Source: Sphingomonas sp. Y38-1Y (GTDB lineage Bacteria; Pseudomonadota; Alphaproteobacteria; Sphingomonadales; Sphingomonadaceae). Taken from it: DNA of 64,000 nt. Under the pieces are notes generated by a model. The model did not search any database. It was not told the DNA's origin and saw only the letters and a list, made by a program, of their open reading frames with translations. Position numbers and translations under genes: made by a program. This document shows, piece after piece, positions 15,885 to 23,919 of the stretch. Location: assembly GCF_032391395.1 (NCBI RefSeq), contig NZ_CP135916.1, positions 3,379,001 to 3,443,000 on the forward strand. The letters are read 5' to 3'. How positions within the stretch are numbered: the first letter of the stretch is position 1; each line of letters opens with the position of its first letter.

Positions 15885-17945
15885 ATGCTTCGCCATGCCC
15901 TTGCGCTGCTGCTCGCCGGCGCCGCGCTCCCCGCGCTCGCTCAAGATGCGCCCAGTCGCACCTTCACCGGCAACGACCTGTTCAGCCTGGAGCAGGCGTC
16001 CGACCCGCAGATCAGTCCTGACGGCAGCCGCATCGCCTATGTCCGCCGCAGCGGCGACGTGATGAACGACCGGATGGCCAGCGCGATCTGGCTGATCGAC
16101 ACGCGCACCGGCGCGCAGACGCCGCTCGCCGGCAGCGGCTCCAGCCCGCGCTGGTCGCCCGACGGCACGCGCATCGCCTATGTCTCGGCCGAGCCCGGCC
16201 AGTCGCCGCAGCTCCACGTCCGCTGGGTCTCGACGGGCGCGACCGCACGCATCACCGGCCTGCCCGACAGCCCGGAGGCGATGAGCTGGTCGCCCGACGG
16301 CCGCCAGATCGCCTATACGATGCGCGTGCCCGGTGAGAGGCTGAAGCTCGGCAAGGCACCAGCGAAGCCCGACGGCGCGAAATGGGCCGAGCCGCTGGAG
16401 ATCATCGACCGCGTGACGTACCGCGCGGACGGTGCCGGCTATCTCAAGCCCGGCTACGACCATGTCTTCGTCGTCTCTGCCGACGGCGGTGCGCCGCGCC
16501 AGCTCACCTTCGGCAATTTCTACGACAATGGACCGCTCAGCTGGTCGCGCGACGGCCGGAGCCTCGTCTTTTCCAGCGTCCGCCGTCCCGATTGGGAGCG
16601 AGAGCCCAACGACAGCAACGTCTATCGCCTCGACGTCGCGACGGGCGGGCTGACGCAGCTCACCAAGCGCTACGGCCCCGACCAAGCGCCGGTGATCTCC
16701 CCCGACGGCGCCAAGATCGCCTATCTCGGCTTCGACGACAAATATCGCAGCAACGAGCCGGCGCAGCTCTATGTCATGGACGCGGACGGCTCGAACCCGC
16801 GCTCGCTGACCGCCAGCCTGGATCGCGAGATCGACACCGCCGTTTGGGCGCGCGACGGCCGCAGCCTTTACGTCTCCTATGACGACAATGCCGTGAAGAA
16901 GGTCGCGCGCGTCGGGCTCGACGGGCGCATGACGCCGGTGGTCGAGGGGCTGGCGGGCGGCGGGCTCGACCGGCCCTATACCGGCGGCACCTTCACCGTC
17001 GCGGACGACGGGCGCGTCGCCTATACGAGCGGCGACTGGCGCAAGCCCGCGGATGTGTACCTGAACGGCAAGCAGCTCACGCGCCTCAACGAGACGTGGA
17101 TGGCGGGCAAGACGATGGGCGAGTTGAAGCCCGTTCCGGTGACGTCGAAGGACGGGCGCAAGATCGACGCCTGGATCGTGCTGCCGCCCAGCTATCAGCC
17201 GGGCACGCGCGTGCCGACGATCCTAGAGATCCATGGCGGCCCGCACACCGCCTATGCCCCCGTGTTCGCGTCGGATTATCAACTCTATGCCGCGGCGGGC
17301 TATGCCGTCGTTTATGCCAATCCGCGCGGATCGACCTCCTACGGCGCCGAGTTCGCCAACTTAATCGACAAGAATTATCCCAGCGAAGACTATGACGACC
17401 TAATGGCGACCGTCGATGCGGCGATCGCGCAGGGCTATTCGGACCCCAACAACCTGTTCGTCACCGGCGGGTCGGGTGGCGGCGTGCTGACCAGCTGGAT
17501 CGTCGGCAAGACCGACCGCTTCAAGGCGGCGGCGACGCAGAAGCCCGTCATCAACTGGATCAGCGAGGCGCTGACCATGGACGGCACCGGCTTCACCTCC
17601 CGCTATTGGTTCAAGAAGCAACCCTGGGAAGATCCCATGAGCTACTGGACGCGCTCGCCATTGAGCCTGGTCGGCAACGTCAAGACGCCGACCCTGGTCG
17701 TCGTCGGCAGCGAGGATTACCGGACCCCGGTGAGCGAGAGCGAGCAATATTACGCCGCGCTCCAGATCCGCGGCGTCCCCACCGCGCTCGTCAAGGTGAC
17801 CGGCGCCAGCCACGGCGGCTTCACCGCCCGCCCCAGCCAGTCCGCGGCAAAGGCGAGCGCGATTCTGGCGTGGTTCGACAAGTACCGGACGGGGGCTGGC
17901 GCGGCGGCACCTGCGCCGGCGGCGACCGCTACGACCGGCAACTGA
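15885..17945 (+). CDS. S9 family prolyl oligopeptidase-like peptidase
   Basis: A 686-residue exported serine peptidase. A signal peptide (MLRHALALLLAGAALPALAQ) is followed by a seven-bladed propeller with repeated SPDG or RDG units (about residues 40-400) and an alpha/beta hydrolase domain (about 420-675). The catalytic triad is visible: Ser in TGGSGGGVLTSW, Asp in VGSEDYRTP, His in GASHGGFTAR. The Ala-rich tail after residue 670 is variable in this family. It probably degrades short peptides in the periplasm. GGGAGGACC lies seven bases before the ATG. It is about 70 bases downstream of the MFS gene but has an unrelated role. Confidence 0.93.
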   Translation: MLRHALALLLAGAALPALAQDAPSRTFTGNDLFSLEQASDPQISPDGSRIAYVRRSGDVMNDRMASAIWLIDTRTGAQTPLAGSGSSPRWSPDGTRIAYVSAEPGQSPQLHVRWVSTGATARITGLPDSPEAMSWSPDGRQIAYTMRVPGERLKLGKAPAKPDGAKWAEPLEIIDRVTYRADGAGYLKPGYDHVFVVSADGGAPRQLTFGNFYDNGPLSWSRDGRSLVFSSVRRPDWEREPNDSNVYRLDVATGGLTQLTKRYGPDQAPVISPDGAKIAYLGFDDKYRSNEPAQLYVMDADGSNPRSLTASLDREIDTAVWARDGRSLYVSYDDNAVKKVARVGLDGRMTPVVEGLAGGGLDRPYTGGTFTVADDGRVAYTSGDWRKPADVYLNGKQLTRLNETWMAGKTMGELKPVPVTSKDGRKIDAWIVLPPSYQPGTRVPTILEIHGGPHTAYAPVFASDYQLYAAAGYAVVYANPRGSTSYGAEFANLIDKNYPSEDYDDLMATVDAAIAQGYSDPNNLFVTGGSGGGVLTSWIVGKTDRFKAAATQKPVINWISEALTMDGTGFTSRYWFKKQPWEDPMSYWTRSPLSLVGNVKTPTLVVVGSEDYRTPVSESEQYYAALQIRGVPTALVKVTGASHGGFTARPSQSAAKASAILAWFDKYRTGAGAAAPAPAATATTGN

Positions 17946-18236
17946 CACCCCGTCACCCCGGACTTGATCCGGGGTCGCGCTTCTTCTGCGAGTACGGAGA
18001 GTAGCAGGCCCCCGGCTCAAGGCCGGGGTGACGAATCAGGGCCGTGTTCCCGCGAAGGCGGGAGGCCAAGGCGGCAAACGCAACGCTGGCGCTAAGCAAC
18101 CCTGGGCTCCCGCCTACGCGAAAGCACAAGAATCCCTCTCCGTTCGTCCTGAGCTTGTCGAAGGACGTGTCACGAGCGCCCCGCCCGACGCACATGCTTC
18201 GACAGGCTCAGCTCGAACGGTTCTTGGATAGCGGCG
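17946..18236. repeat. Intergenic repeat block, families C, E and B
   Basis: This 291-base gap between the convergent peptidase and mmsB genes consists almost entirely of palindromic repeats. Family C is at 17952-18033 (CGTCACCCCGGACTTGATCC with its inverse GGCTCAAGGCCGGGGTGACG). Family E is at 18045-18125 (TTCCCGCGAAGGCGGGAG and a diverged partner). Family B is at 18139-18222 (CCGTTCGTCCTGAGCTTGTC and its partner). Such hairpins could protect the 3' ends of both converging transcripts. Confidence 0.85.
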
Positions 18237-19115
18237 TTACCCCTTCAACATCCGGATGATCCCCGAAAAGTCCGTCGCCGCGTTGCCGTCGTCGACGAAC
18301 CGCTGGTAAAGCTCCGCCGCCCGCGCGCCCATCGGCGTGTCGGCCGACGCCCCCGCCGCCGCGTCCATCGCCAGCCGCAGGTCCTTCAGCATCAGCGCTG
18401 CGGCGAACCCGCCCTGGTAATCGCGGTCCGCGGGCGTCTCCGGTCCGACGCCGGGCACTGGGCAATAGCTCGTCATCGACCAGCTCTGGCCCGACGCCTT
18501 GCTGGCTATGTCGTAATAGGTGGCAAGATCGAGGCCCAGCTTCTCGGCCAGCGCAAAGCTTTCGCACGTCGCGATCATCGTCGCGCCGAGCAGCATGTTG
18601 TTGCAGATCTTGGCCGCCTGGCCCGCCCCCGCGCCGCCGGCATGGATCACCGCCTTGCCCATCGCGTCCAGGAACGGCTCGGCGCGGCCGAACCCGTCGG
18701 CGCTGCCGCCGACCATGAAGGTGAGGCTGCCCGCATTCGCCGCGGCGATCCCGCCGGACACGGGCGCGTCGACCATCGTAAAGCCCGCCTCCCCCGCGCG
18801 CTGCGCGACGTCGCGCGCGGTCGCGACGGGGATCGTCGAACAGTCGATCAGGATCGCGGTTCGCGGCGCCGCGGCGAACACCGCCTCGCCATAGACGCTT
18901 TCGACATGGCTTCCGGCCGGCAGCATCGTCACCACCGCCTCGGCATCCTCGCACGCCGCAGCGGCGCTCTCGGCGGGCAGGCAGCCGGCGTCCTTCGCGC
19001 GCGCCAGCGCCTCCGCGGAAAGGTCGAAGGCGCGCACGTCATGCCCCGCCTTCGCCAGGTTCGCGGCCATCCCGCCGCCCATGTTGCCGAGCCCGATGAA
19101 TGCGATGCGTGCCAT
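18237..19115 (-). CDS. mmsB: 3-hydroxyisobutyrate dehydrogenase
   Basis: Oxidises 3-hydroxyisobutyrate to methylmalonate semialdehyde with NAD in valine breakdown. The 292-residue protein has the Rossmann motif FIGLGNMGGGMAANL at the N-terminus, the family motif DAPVSGGIAAA (about residues 117-127) and the catalytic lysine in GAGQAAKICNN (about 168). It is the most downstream of four minus-strand valine genes (18.2-22.5 kb); mmsA, the next enzyme, is not in the window. Confidence 0.92.
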   Translation of the reverse strand: MARIAFIGLGNMGGGMAANLAKAGHDVRAFDLSAEALARAKDAGCLPAESAAAACEDAEAVVTMLPAGSHVESVYGEAVFAAAPRTAILIDCSTIPVATARDVAQRAGEAGFTMVDAPVSGGIAAANAGSLTFMVGGSADGFGRAEPFLDAMGKAVIHAGGAGAGQAAKICNNMLLGATMIATCESFALAEKLGLDLATYYDIASKASGQSWSMTSYCPVPGVGPETPADRDYQGGFAAALMLKDLRLAMDAAAGASADTPMGARAAELYQRFVDDGNAATDFSGIIRMLKG

Positions 19116-19133
19116 TTGCTTGTCCTGTCTTCA

Positions 19134-19330
19134 CCCGTTCGTGCTGAGCCTGTCGAAGCACGTGCGGCAAACGCCGCGCTCGTGACACGTCCTTCGACAA
19201 GCTCAGGACGACGGGATAACTTATCCTGCGTTCGTTTCGAGCGAAGTCGAGAAAACGGGGATCAGGAACCGGCTTCTCGACTTCGCTCGAAGCGAACGCT
19301 GTTTGTTGGTCCGCTCGAGGCGAACGCTGT
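19134..19330. repeat. Intergenic repeat block, family B and an A/B-like pair
   Basis: Between mmsB and the enoyl-CoA hydratase gene there is a family B palindrome (19134-19216) and a second inverted pair, GCGTTCGTTTCGAGCGAAGT near 19229 with CTTCTCGACTTCGCTCGAAG near 19273-19300, plus an extra TCGAGGCGAACGCTGTT copy. No gene is visible. Confidence 0.8.
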
Positions 19331-19334
19331 TCGA

Positions 19335-20108
19335 TCAACGCCCCGTCCAGTTCCCCGGCCGCTTCTCGACGAAGGCGGCCATGCCTTCCTTCTGGTCCTC
19401 GGTCCCGAACAGGCCGTTGAACAGCCGCCGCTCGAACTGGACGCCCTGCGCCAGCGGCATCTCGAACGCGGCGTTGACCATCTCCTTGTTGGCGAGGACC
19501 GCGAGCGGCGCCATCGACGCGATCGTGGCCGCGGTCTTCACCGCTTCCTCGACCAGCCCGGCGGCGGGGACGATGCGCGCGACCAGGCCGGCGCGCTCGG
19601 CTTCCTCGGCATCGATCATGCGGCCGGTCAGCACCATCTCCATCGCCTTGGCCTTGCCGACTGCATGGGCGAGCCGCTGCGATCCGCCCATGCCGGGGGT
19701 GACGCCCAGCTTGATCTCCGGCTGGCCGAACTTGGCCGTGTCGGCCGCGAGGATGAAATCGCACATCATCGCCAGCTCGCACCCGCCACCCAGCGCATAG
19801 CCCGCCACCGCGGCGATGACGGGCTTGCGCGTCCGCCCGAACGCTTCCCAGCCGGCGAAATGGTTGGTGCCGTACATCTCGGCAAAGCCCATCGCCGACA
19901 TCTCCTTGATGTCGGCGCCCGCGGCGAACGCCTTCTCGCTGCCGGTGATGACCGCGCAGCCTTGGGCCCCGTCGGCGTCGAAGGCGGCGAGCGCCGCAAG
20001 CAGGTCGGCGAGCACCTGTGCGTTGAGCGCATTCAGCGCCTTGGGCCGGTTGAGCGTGATGAGCGTCACCCGCTCGCGCTTTTCGACGATCAGAGTTTCG
20101 TAGGTCAC
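19335..20108 (-). CDS. Enoyl-CoA hydratase
   Basis: A 257-residue crotonase-family enzyme with both catalytic glutamates: [11 protein letters not shown] (about residues 108-118) and [19 protein letters not shown] (about 128-146), plus the oxyanion-hole segments [10 protein letters not shown] and VAGYALGGG. The position between mmsB and the 3-hydroxyisobutyryl-CoA hydrolase gene points to hydration of methacrylyl-CoA in valine catabolism, though the family also acts in general beta-oxidation. Confidence 0.92.
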   Translation of the reverse strand: MTYETLIVEKRERVTLITLNRPKALNALNAQVLADLLAALAAFDADGAQGCAVITGSEKAFAAGADIKEMSAMGFAEMYGTNHFAGWEAFGRTRKPVIAAVAGYALGGGCELAMMCDFILAADTAKFGQPEIKLGVTPGMGGSQRLAHAVGKAKAMEMVLTGRMIDAEEAERAGLVARIVPAAGLVEEAVKTAATIASMAPLAVLANKEMVNAAFEMPLAQGVQFERRLFNGLFGTEDQKEGMAAFVEKRPGNWTGR

Positions 20109-20111
20109 TTT

Positions 20112-20212
20112 ATCTTCCTTTCGTCACCCCGGCCTTGAGCCGGGGTCCCGCTGCCTTGGCAACAGCGGGAAGAAGCGGGACCCCGGATCCAGTCCGGGGT
20201 GACGCCGAGAAA
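20112..20212. repeat. Family C palindromic repeat
   Basis: TTCGTCACCCCGGCCTTGAG and its inverse ending AGTCCGGGGTGACGCC form arms of about 35 bases that fill the gap between two valine genes. This is the best-preserved copy of the family in the window. Confidence 0.85.
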
Positions 20213-20213
20213 A

Positions 20214-21260
20214 CTAGGCCGGATTCCATTCGTCGTCGGGCGAGAGCGGGGCGAAGATGCGGTCGATCAGGTGGTCGCTGACCGCCTCCGGCGTGGCGGG
20301 GTCCCAGCGTGGCGCGTGATCCTTGTCGACGATCACCGCGCGCACGCCCTCGACGATGTCGGGACGCTGGACGACGTGGCAGGCGACGGCGAATTCCTGG
20401 CGCATCTCGTCCTCGAACGTCGGCATCGCGCGGCCGTCGAGCAGCAGCTTGAGGCTGACCTTCATCGCCTGCGGCGACTTGGTCGCGAGCAGCTTGCGCT
20501 GTTCGCGGGCGAAGTCGCTGTCGTCGTTTTCGAGCGCATCGAGGATCTCCTCCAGCTTGTCGCTCGCGAACAGGCGATCGATCGCCTCGCGGTGCGCCAG
20601 GATCGCCGCCTCGGGCGCAGGCACGGCAAGGTCGGCCAGCACCGCCTCGATCGCCTGCGGCGCCTCGCCGATGCGGCGCTTCGCCTCGGGCAGCGCCGCG
20701 GCAGGCAGATAATGGGTGGCCAAGCCGAGCGCGAGGCACTCGGCCCCGTCCAGCCGGTGCCCGGTCAGCGCCAGGAACTGCCCCATCCGCCCCGTCAGCC
20801 GCGACAGGTACCAGCCGCCGCCCACATCGGGGAACAGTCCGATCGAGGTCTCGGGCATGGCAAAGCGCGTGTTCTCGGTCGCGATCCGGAAATTGGCCGG
20901 CTGCGAGAGGCCTACCCCGCCGCCCATCGTGATCCCGTCCATGAACGCGGCGATCGGCTTGGCGAAAGTGAACAGCCGGTGGTTCATCCCATACTCGACG
21001 CGAAAGAAGTCGCGCGCCGCCGCGCCGTCCCCTGCGCTCGACTCGGCGATCAGGCGGATGTCCCCGCCCGCACAGAAGCCGCGGCCGTCGGCATGGTCGA
21101 TCGTCACCGCCTCCAGCGTCGGATCGCCCGCCCACTCGCCCAGCGCATCCAGGATCGCGCGGCACATGTCGGCGGTCAGCGCATGGATCGCCTTCGGCCG
21201 GTTGAGCCGGATGCGGCCCATCGCGCCCTCGCGTTCGATCAGCACGTCTTCGGTCATCAT
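20214..21260 (-). CDS. 3-hydroxyisobutyryl-CoA hydrolase
   Basis: Hydrolyses 3-hydroxyisobutyryl-CoA to 3-hydroxyisobutyrate in valine breakdown. At 348 residues it is longer than a hydratase and has the HIBCH version of the crotonase fold: FCAGGDIRLIAE (about 61-72), FMDGITMGGGVGLSQ (about 107-121) and AMPETSIGLFPDVGGGWYLS (about 132-151), with a helical C-terminal extension. Two adjacent ATGs begin the gene (21260, 21257). A family A repeat separates it from the upstream acyl-CoA dehydrogenase gene. Confidence 0.92.
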   Translation of the reverse strand: MMTEDVLIEREGAMGRIRLNRPKAIHALTADMCRAILDALGEWAGDPTLEAVTIDHADGRGFCAGGDIRLIAESSAGDGAAARDFFRVEYGMNHRLFTFAKPIAAFMDGITMGGGVGLSQPANFRIATENTRFAMPETSIGLFPDVGGGWYLSRLTGRMGQFLALTGHRLDGAECLALGLATHYLPAAALPEAKRRIGEAPQAIEAVLADLAVPAPEAAILAHREAIDRLFASDKLEEILDALENDDSDFAREQRKLLATKSPQAMKVSLKLLLDGRAMPTFEDEMRQEFAVACHVVQRPDIVEGVRAVIVDKDHAPRWDPATPEAVSDHLIDRIFAPLSPDDEWNPA

Positions 21261-21384
21261 GATCCTTCGATACGCCGCTTCGATTTCGCTCAGCGGCTAC
21301 TCAGGACGAACGGATTGTTTTGCACCCCTACCGTTCGTCCTGAGTAGGGGTTGAGCGCAGGCGAAGACCCGTATCGAAGGATCA
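21261..21384. repeat. Inverted repeat, family A, filling the acd-hydrolase gap
   Basis: The outer ends are an exact inverse pair (GATCCTTCGATAC and GTATCGAAGGATC) and the inner arms match the family A pattern (CTACTCAGGACGAACGG and CCGTTCGTCCTGAGTAGGGG). The right end contains the stop codon of the upstream acyl-CoA dehydrogenase; the left end touches the start of the hydrolase gene. Confidence 0.85.
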
Positions 21385-22530
21385 GCCCTGCCGCAGCAGG
21401 TCCCGCCCGACGATCATCCGCATCACCTGGTTCGTCCCCTCCAGGATCGAATGGACGCGCAGGTCGCGCCAGAAGCGCTCGACCGGATAATCCTGCAGGT
21501 ACCCGTACCCGCCATGCAGTTGCAGCGCGCGGTCCACCACCGACGATCCGCTGTCGGTCGCCAGCCGCTTCGCCATCGCCGCGAACCGGGTCTTGTCGGG
21601 CGCGTTCGCGGTCACCTTGGCGGCGGCGACGTAGAGGAGCGCGCGCGCCGCCTCCAGCTCGGTCGCCATGTCGGCAAGCGTGAACTGCGTGTTCTGGAAG
21701 TCGGCGATGGGCTTGCCGAACTGCTTGCGATCCTTGGTATAGGCGACCGCCTCGTCCAGGCAGCGCTGCGCCCCGCCCAGCGAGCACGCGCCGATGTTGA
21801 GCCGCCCGCCGTCCAGGCCCATCATCGCGATGCGAAACCCCTCGCCCTCCGCCCCGACCAGGTTGGCGGCGGGGACGCGCACCTCCTCCAGGATGACGGC
21901 CCGCGTCGGCTGCGAATGCCAGCCGAGCTTCTTCTCGTTCGCGCCGAAGCTGACGCCCGGCATGTCGCGCTCGATCGCCAGGCAGGAGATGCCCTTCGGC
22001 CCCTCGTCGCCGGTTCGGCACATGACGAGGTAGAGCTCGTTCTCGCCCGCGCCGGAGATGAACTGCTTGGTGCCGGTCACGATGTAATCGTCGCCGTCGC
22101 GCACCGCGCGCGTCTTGAGCGCCGCGGCGTCGGAGCCCGACGACGGCTCGGTCAGGCAATAGCTCGCCAGCCAGTCGGCGGTGACGAGGCGGGGCAGGTA
22201 GCGCGCCTTGAGCTCGGCCGAACCGAACCGGTCGAGCATCCACGACGCCATGTTGTGAATGGAGATGAACGCGCTGGTCGACGGACAGCCATAGGCCATC
22301 GCCTCCATGATGAGCGCCGCTTCCAGCCGGCCAAGGCCGATCCCGCCCGATTCCTCGCCGACATAGATGGCGCCGAAGCCGAGCTCGGCCGCTGCCTTGA
22401 CGACGTCGCGCGGGAAGATGTGCTTCTCGTCCCACTCGGCCGCAATCGGCGTGATGCGGTCGGCGGTGAAGCGGCGTGCCAGCTCCTGGATCTCGCGCTG
22501 GTCGTCGGTGAGGTCGAACTGATCGGTCAT
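21382..22530 (-). CDS. Acyl-CoA dehydrogenase, probably isobutyryl-CoA dehydrogenase
   Basis: Flavoprotein that oxidises short branched acyl-CoA, here most likely isobutyryl-CoA to methacrylyl-CoA. The 382-residue product has the family signatures: YCLTEPSSGSDAAALKT (about residues 124-140), the C-terminal LQLHGGYGYLQDYPVERFWRD region (split across about 332-352) and the catalytic glutamate in HSILEGTNQVMR. The ATG at 22530 overlaps the stop of the preceding membrane-protein gene (ATGA). The neighbours on the 3' side are three valine enzymes, which fixes the likely substrate. Confidence 0.9.
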   Translation of the reverse strand: MTDQFDLTDDQREIQELARRFTADRITPIAAEWDEKHIFPRDVVKAAAELGFGAIYVGEESGGIGLGRLEAALIMEAMAYGCPSTSAFISIHNMASWMLDRFGSAELKARYLPRLVTADWLASYCLTEPSSGSDAAALKTRAVRDGDDYIVTGTKQFISGAGENELYLVMCRTGDEGPKGISCLAIERDMPGVSFGANEKKLGWHSQPTRAVILEEVRVPAANLVGAEGEGFRIAMMGLDGGRLNIGACSLGGAQRCLDEAVAYTKDRKQFGKPIADFQNTQFTLADMATELEAARALLYVAAAKVTANAPDKTRFAAMAKRLATDSGSSVVDRALQLHGGYGYLQDYPVERFWRDLRVHSILEGTNQVMRMIVGRDLLRQG

Positions 22531-22958
22531 TCTTGAACTTGCTCCGTCGAGGCGGTGGCGACGGCGGCAAGCGACGTCCCGATCACCGCCGCCATCCATA
22601 GATAATAGCCTTCATCATAGCTCATGATCGCCACCCGCCCCGTCGTGTCGGGGATCGTGCGCCACAACAACGCCGCGATCGCGCAGGCCATCAGCGCGAT
22701 GCCGAGGATGTTGAGCAGGCGCGGGTTGCTCTGCCGCTGCGGGATCAGCAGCAGCGCCGGGAGCAGGAACAGGTTGGCGAGCCAGGCGGGCTGCCCCAGC
22801 GGCACCTCGGTCCAGCCGAGGATCAGGATCGAGAAGCCGGCGAACGGCTTCCCGTTCGCCATCGTCGCCGCGTTGGCGCCCAGCGAGCAGAACCAGAGCA
22901 GCGCCAGACCCACCATCACCCAGCGCCGCGCGCGCACCGTCCAGAACGACAGCCTCAT
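22527..22958 (-). CDS. Small membrane protein, tandem paralogue 2
   Basis: A 143-residue protein with about four hydrophobic segments: residues 14-32, 45-70, 82-100 and 117-137. The core ILILGWTEVPLGQPAWLANL is clearly related to ILSSGWIAIVYGQLAWLANL in the next upstream gene, so the two are tandem paralogues. The start (ATG 22958) overlaps the stop of that gene by four bases, and its own stop overlaps the acyl-CoA dehydrogenase start. The function is unknown. Confidence 0.85.
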   Translation of the reverse strand: MRLSFWTVRARRWVMVGLALLWFCSLGANAATMANGKPFAGFSILILGWTEVPLGQPAWLANLFLLPALLLIPQRQSNPRLLNILGIALMACAIAALLWRTIPDTTGRVAIMSYDEGYYLWMAAVIGTSLAAVATASTEQVQE

Positions 22959-23425
22959 GCGACCGGTCCCGACCACATCGCCGTCGATCCGCGCTGCCGG
23001 GCCACCGCGGTCATGGCGATCGTGAATATCGCCGTCCCCAGGCTGGCCGCCAACCAGAGCCAGCCACCGGCCAGCAACACGGGATTGCCATGAAACGCGG
23101 GACGCAGCACCAGATCGATCATCGTCGCCACCGATACCAGGATGACGATCGCCGCCCATTGCGCCACGCGATCGCCGATCGACCATGAGGTCAGCGCGAC
23201 CAGCGCGACCGGCAGCGCCAGGTTGGCAAGCCACGCCAACTGGCCATAGACGATCGCGATCCAGCCCGAGCTCAAGATCTGGAAACCGAACATCGTCACG
23301 GGGCCCTGCGAGCGATCGAAGGTCTGAGACCAGCTCGGCAGGACGAGCGTCGCGCACCAGATCGCCGCCAGGATCAGCGCGCCCCGCCGACGCAGGACGG
23401 CATCTCGCTGTCCGGCGCCGCTCAT
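22955..23425 (-). CDS. Small membrane protein, tandem paralogue 1
   Basis: A 156-residue protein beginning MSGAGQRDAVLRRRGALILA with four predicted membrane segments: residues 15-32, 55-80, 88-105 and 118-142. It shares the spacing and the GQxAWLANL motif of the following gene. ATGA overlaps occur at both ends, placing it inside a strictly coupled operon with a lipoprotein and a polysaccharide deacetylase upstream. I do not recognise a named family. Confidence 0.85.
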   Translation of the reverse strand: MSGAGQRDAVLRRRGALILAAIWCATLVLPSWSQTFDRSQGPVTMFGFQILSSGWIAIVYGQLAWLANLALPVALVALTSWSIGDRVAQWAAIVILVSVATMIDLVLRPAFHGNPVLLAGGWLWLAASLGTAIFTIAMTAVARQRGSTAMWSGPVA

Positions 23426-23919
23426 ACGGCGCATCGCGTATAGGTGACCGGGTCCATCCCCGCCTCGGTCCGTGTCAGCCGCTCGCCATCCTCGGACAGC
23501 GCCAGCACCGCGCGGCGGGTCCAATCCTCGCCTTCGCCCGACATGGCGAGCTTGAGCGCGATCTCGCGCGGGGCGCGGCGCTCGATCTCGCTCGCGACGC
23601 CCTCGCTTTCGTAGAACATCAGCCGGTCGGCGGCGACTCGGACGCGCATCGTCGATGATCGCGCACAGCCGTCGCGCCCGGCCCAGGTGCCGCGCCACTC
23701 GACCGGGATCGCCTCGATAGGCCCGGCGGGCACCTCCGGCACCGTCGCCGCCTCGGCGGTCTCGTTCGCCTCGGGGGTAGGCGTCGCGCTCGGCTCGGGT
23801 TCGGGGGTGGGCGCCGGCGACGCGGCGGGCACCGCGACCGACACGTTGCTCTCGCTGTCCTCACCCGCGCTGCCGCAGCCGGCGAGGAAAAGGACGGGAA
23901 CTAGCGCAAGGCGCTTCAT
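23422..23919 (-). CDS. Putative lipoprotein
   Basis: A 165-residue lipoprotein: MKRLALVPVLFLAGCG gives a signal peptide and lipobox (Cys 15). A linker rich in Pro, Thr and Glu (about residues 30-65) leads to a domain of about 95 residues with VEWRGTWAGRDGC and a C-terminal YTRCAV, whose cysteines may pair. The domain resembles that of the lipoprotein at 4120-4650. It overlaps both flanking genes by four bases. Confidence 0.83.
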   Translation of the reverse strand: MKRLALVPVLFLAGCGSAGEDSESNVSVAVPAASPAPTPEPEPSATPTPEANETAEAATVPEVPAGPIEAIPVEWRGTWAGRDGCARSSTMRVRVAADRLMFYESEGVASEIERRAPREIALKLAMSGEGEDWTRRAVLALSEDGERLTRTEAGMDPVTYTRCAV

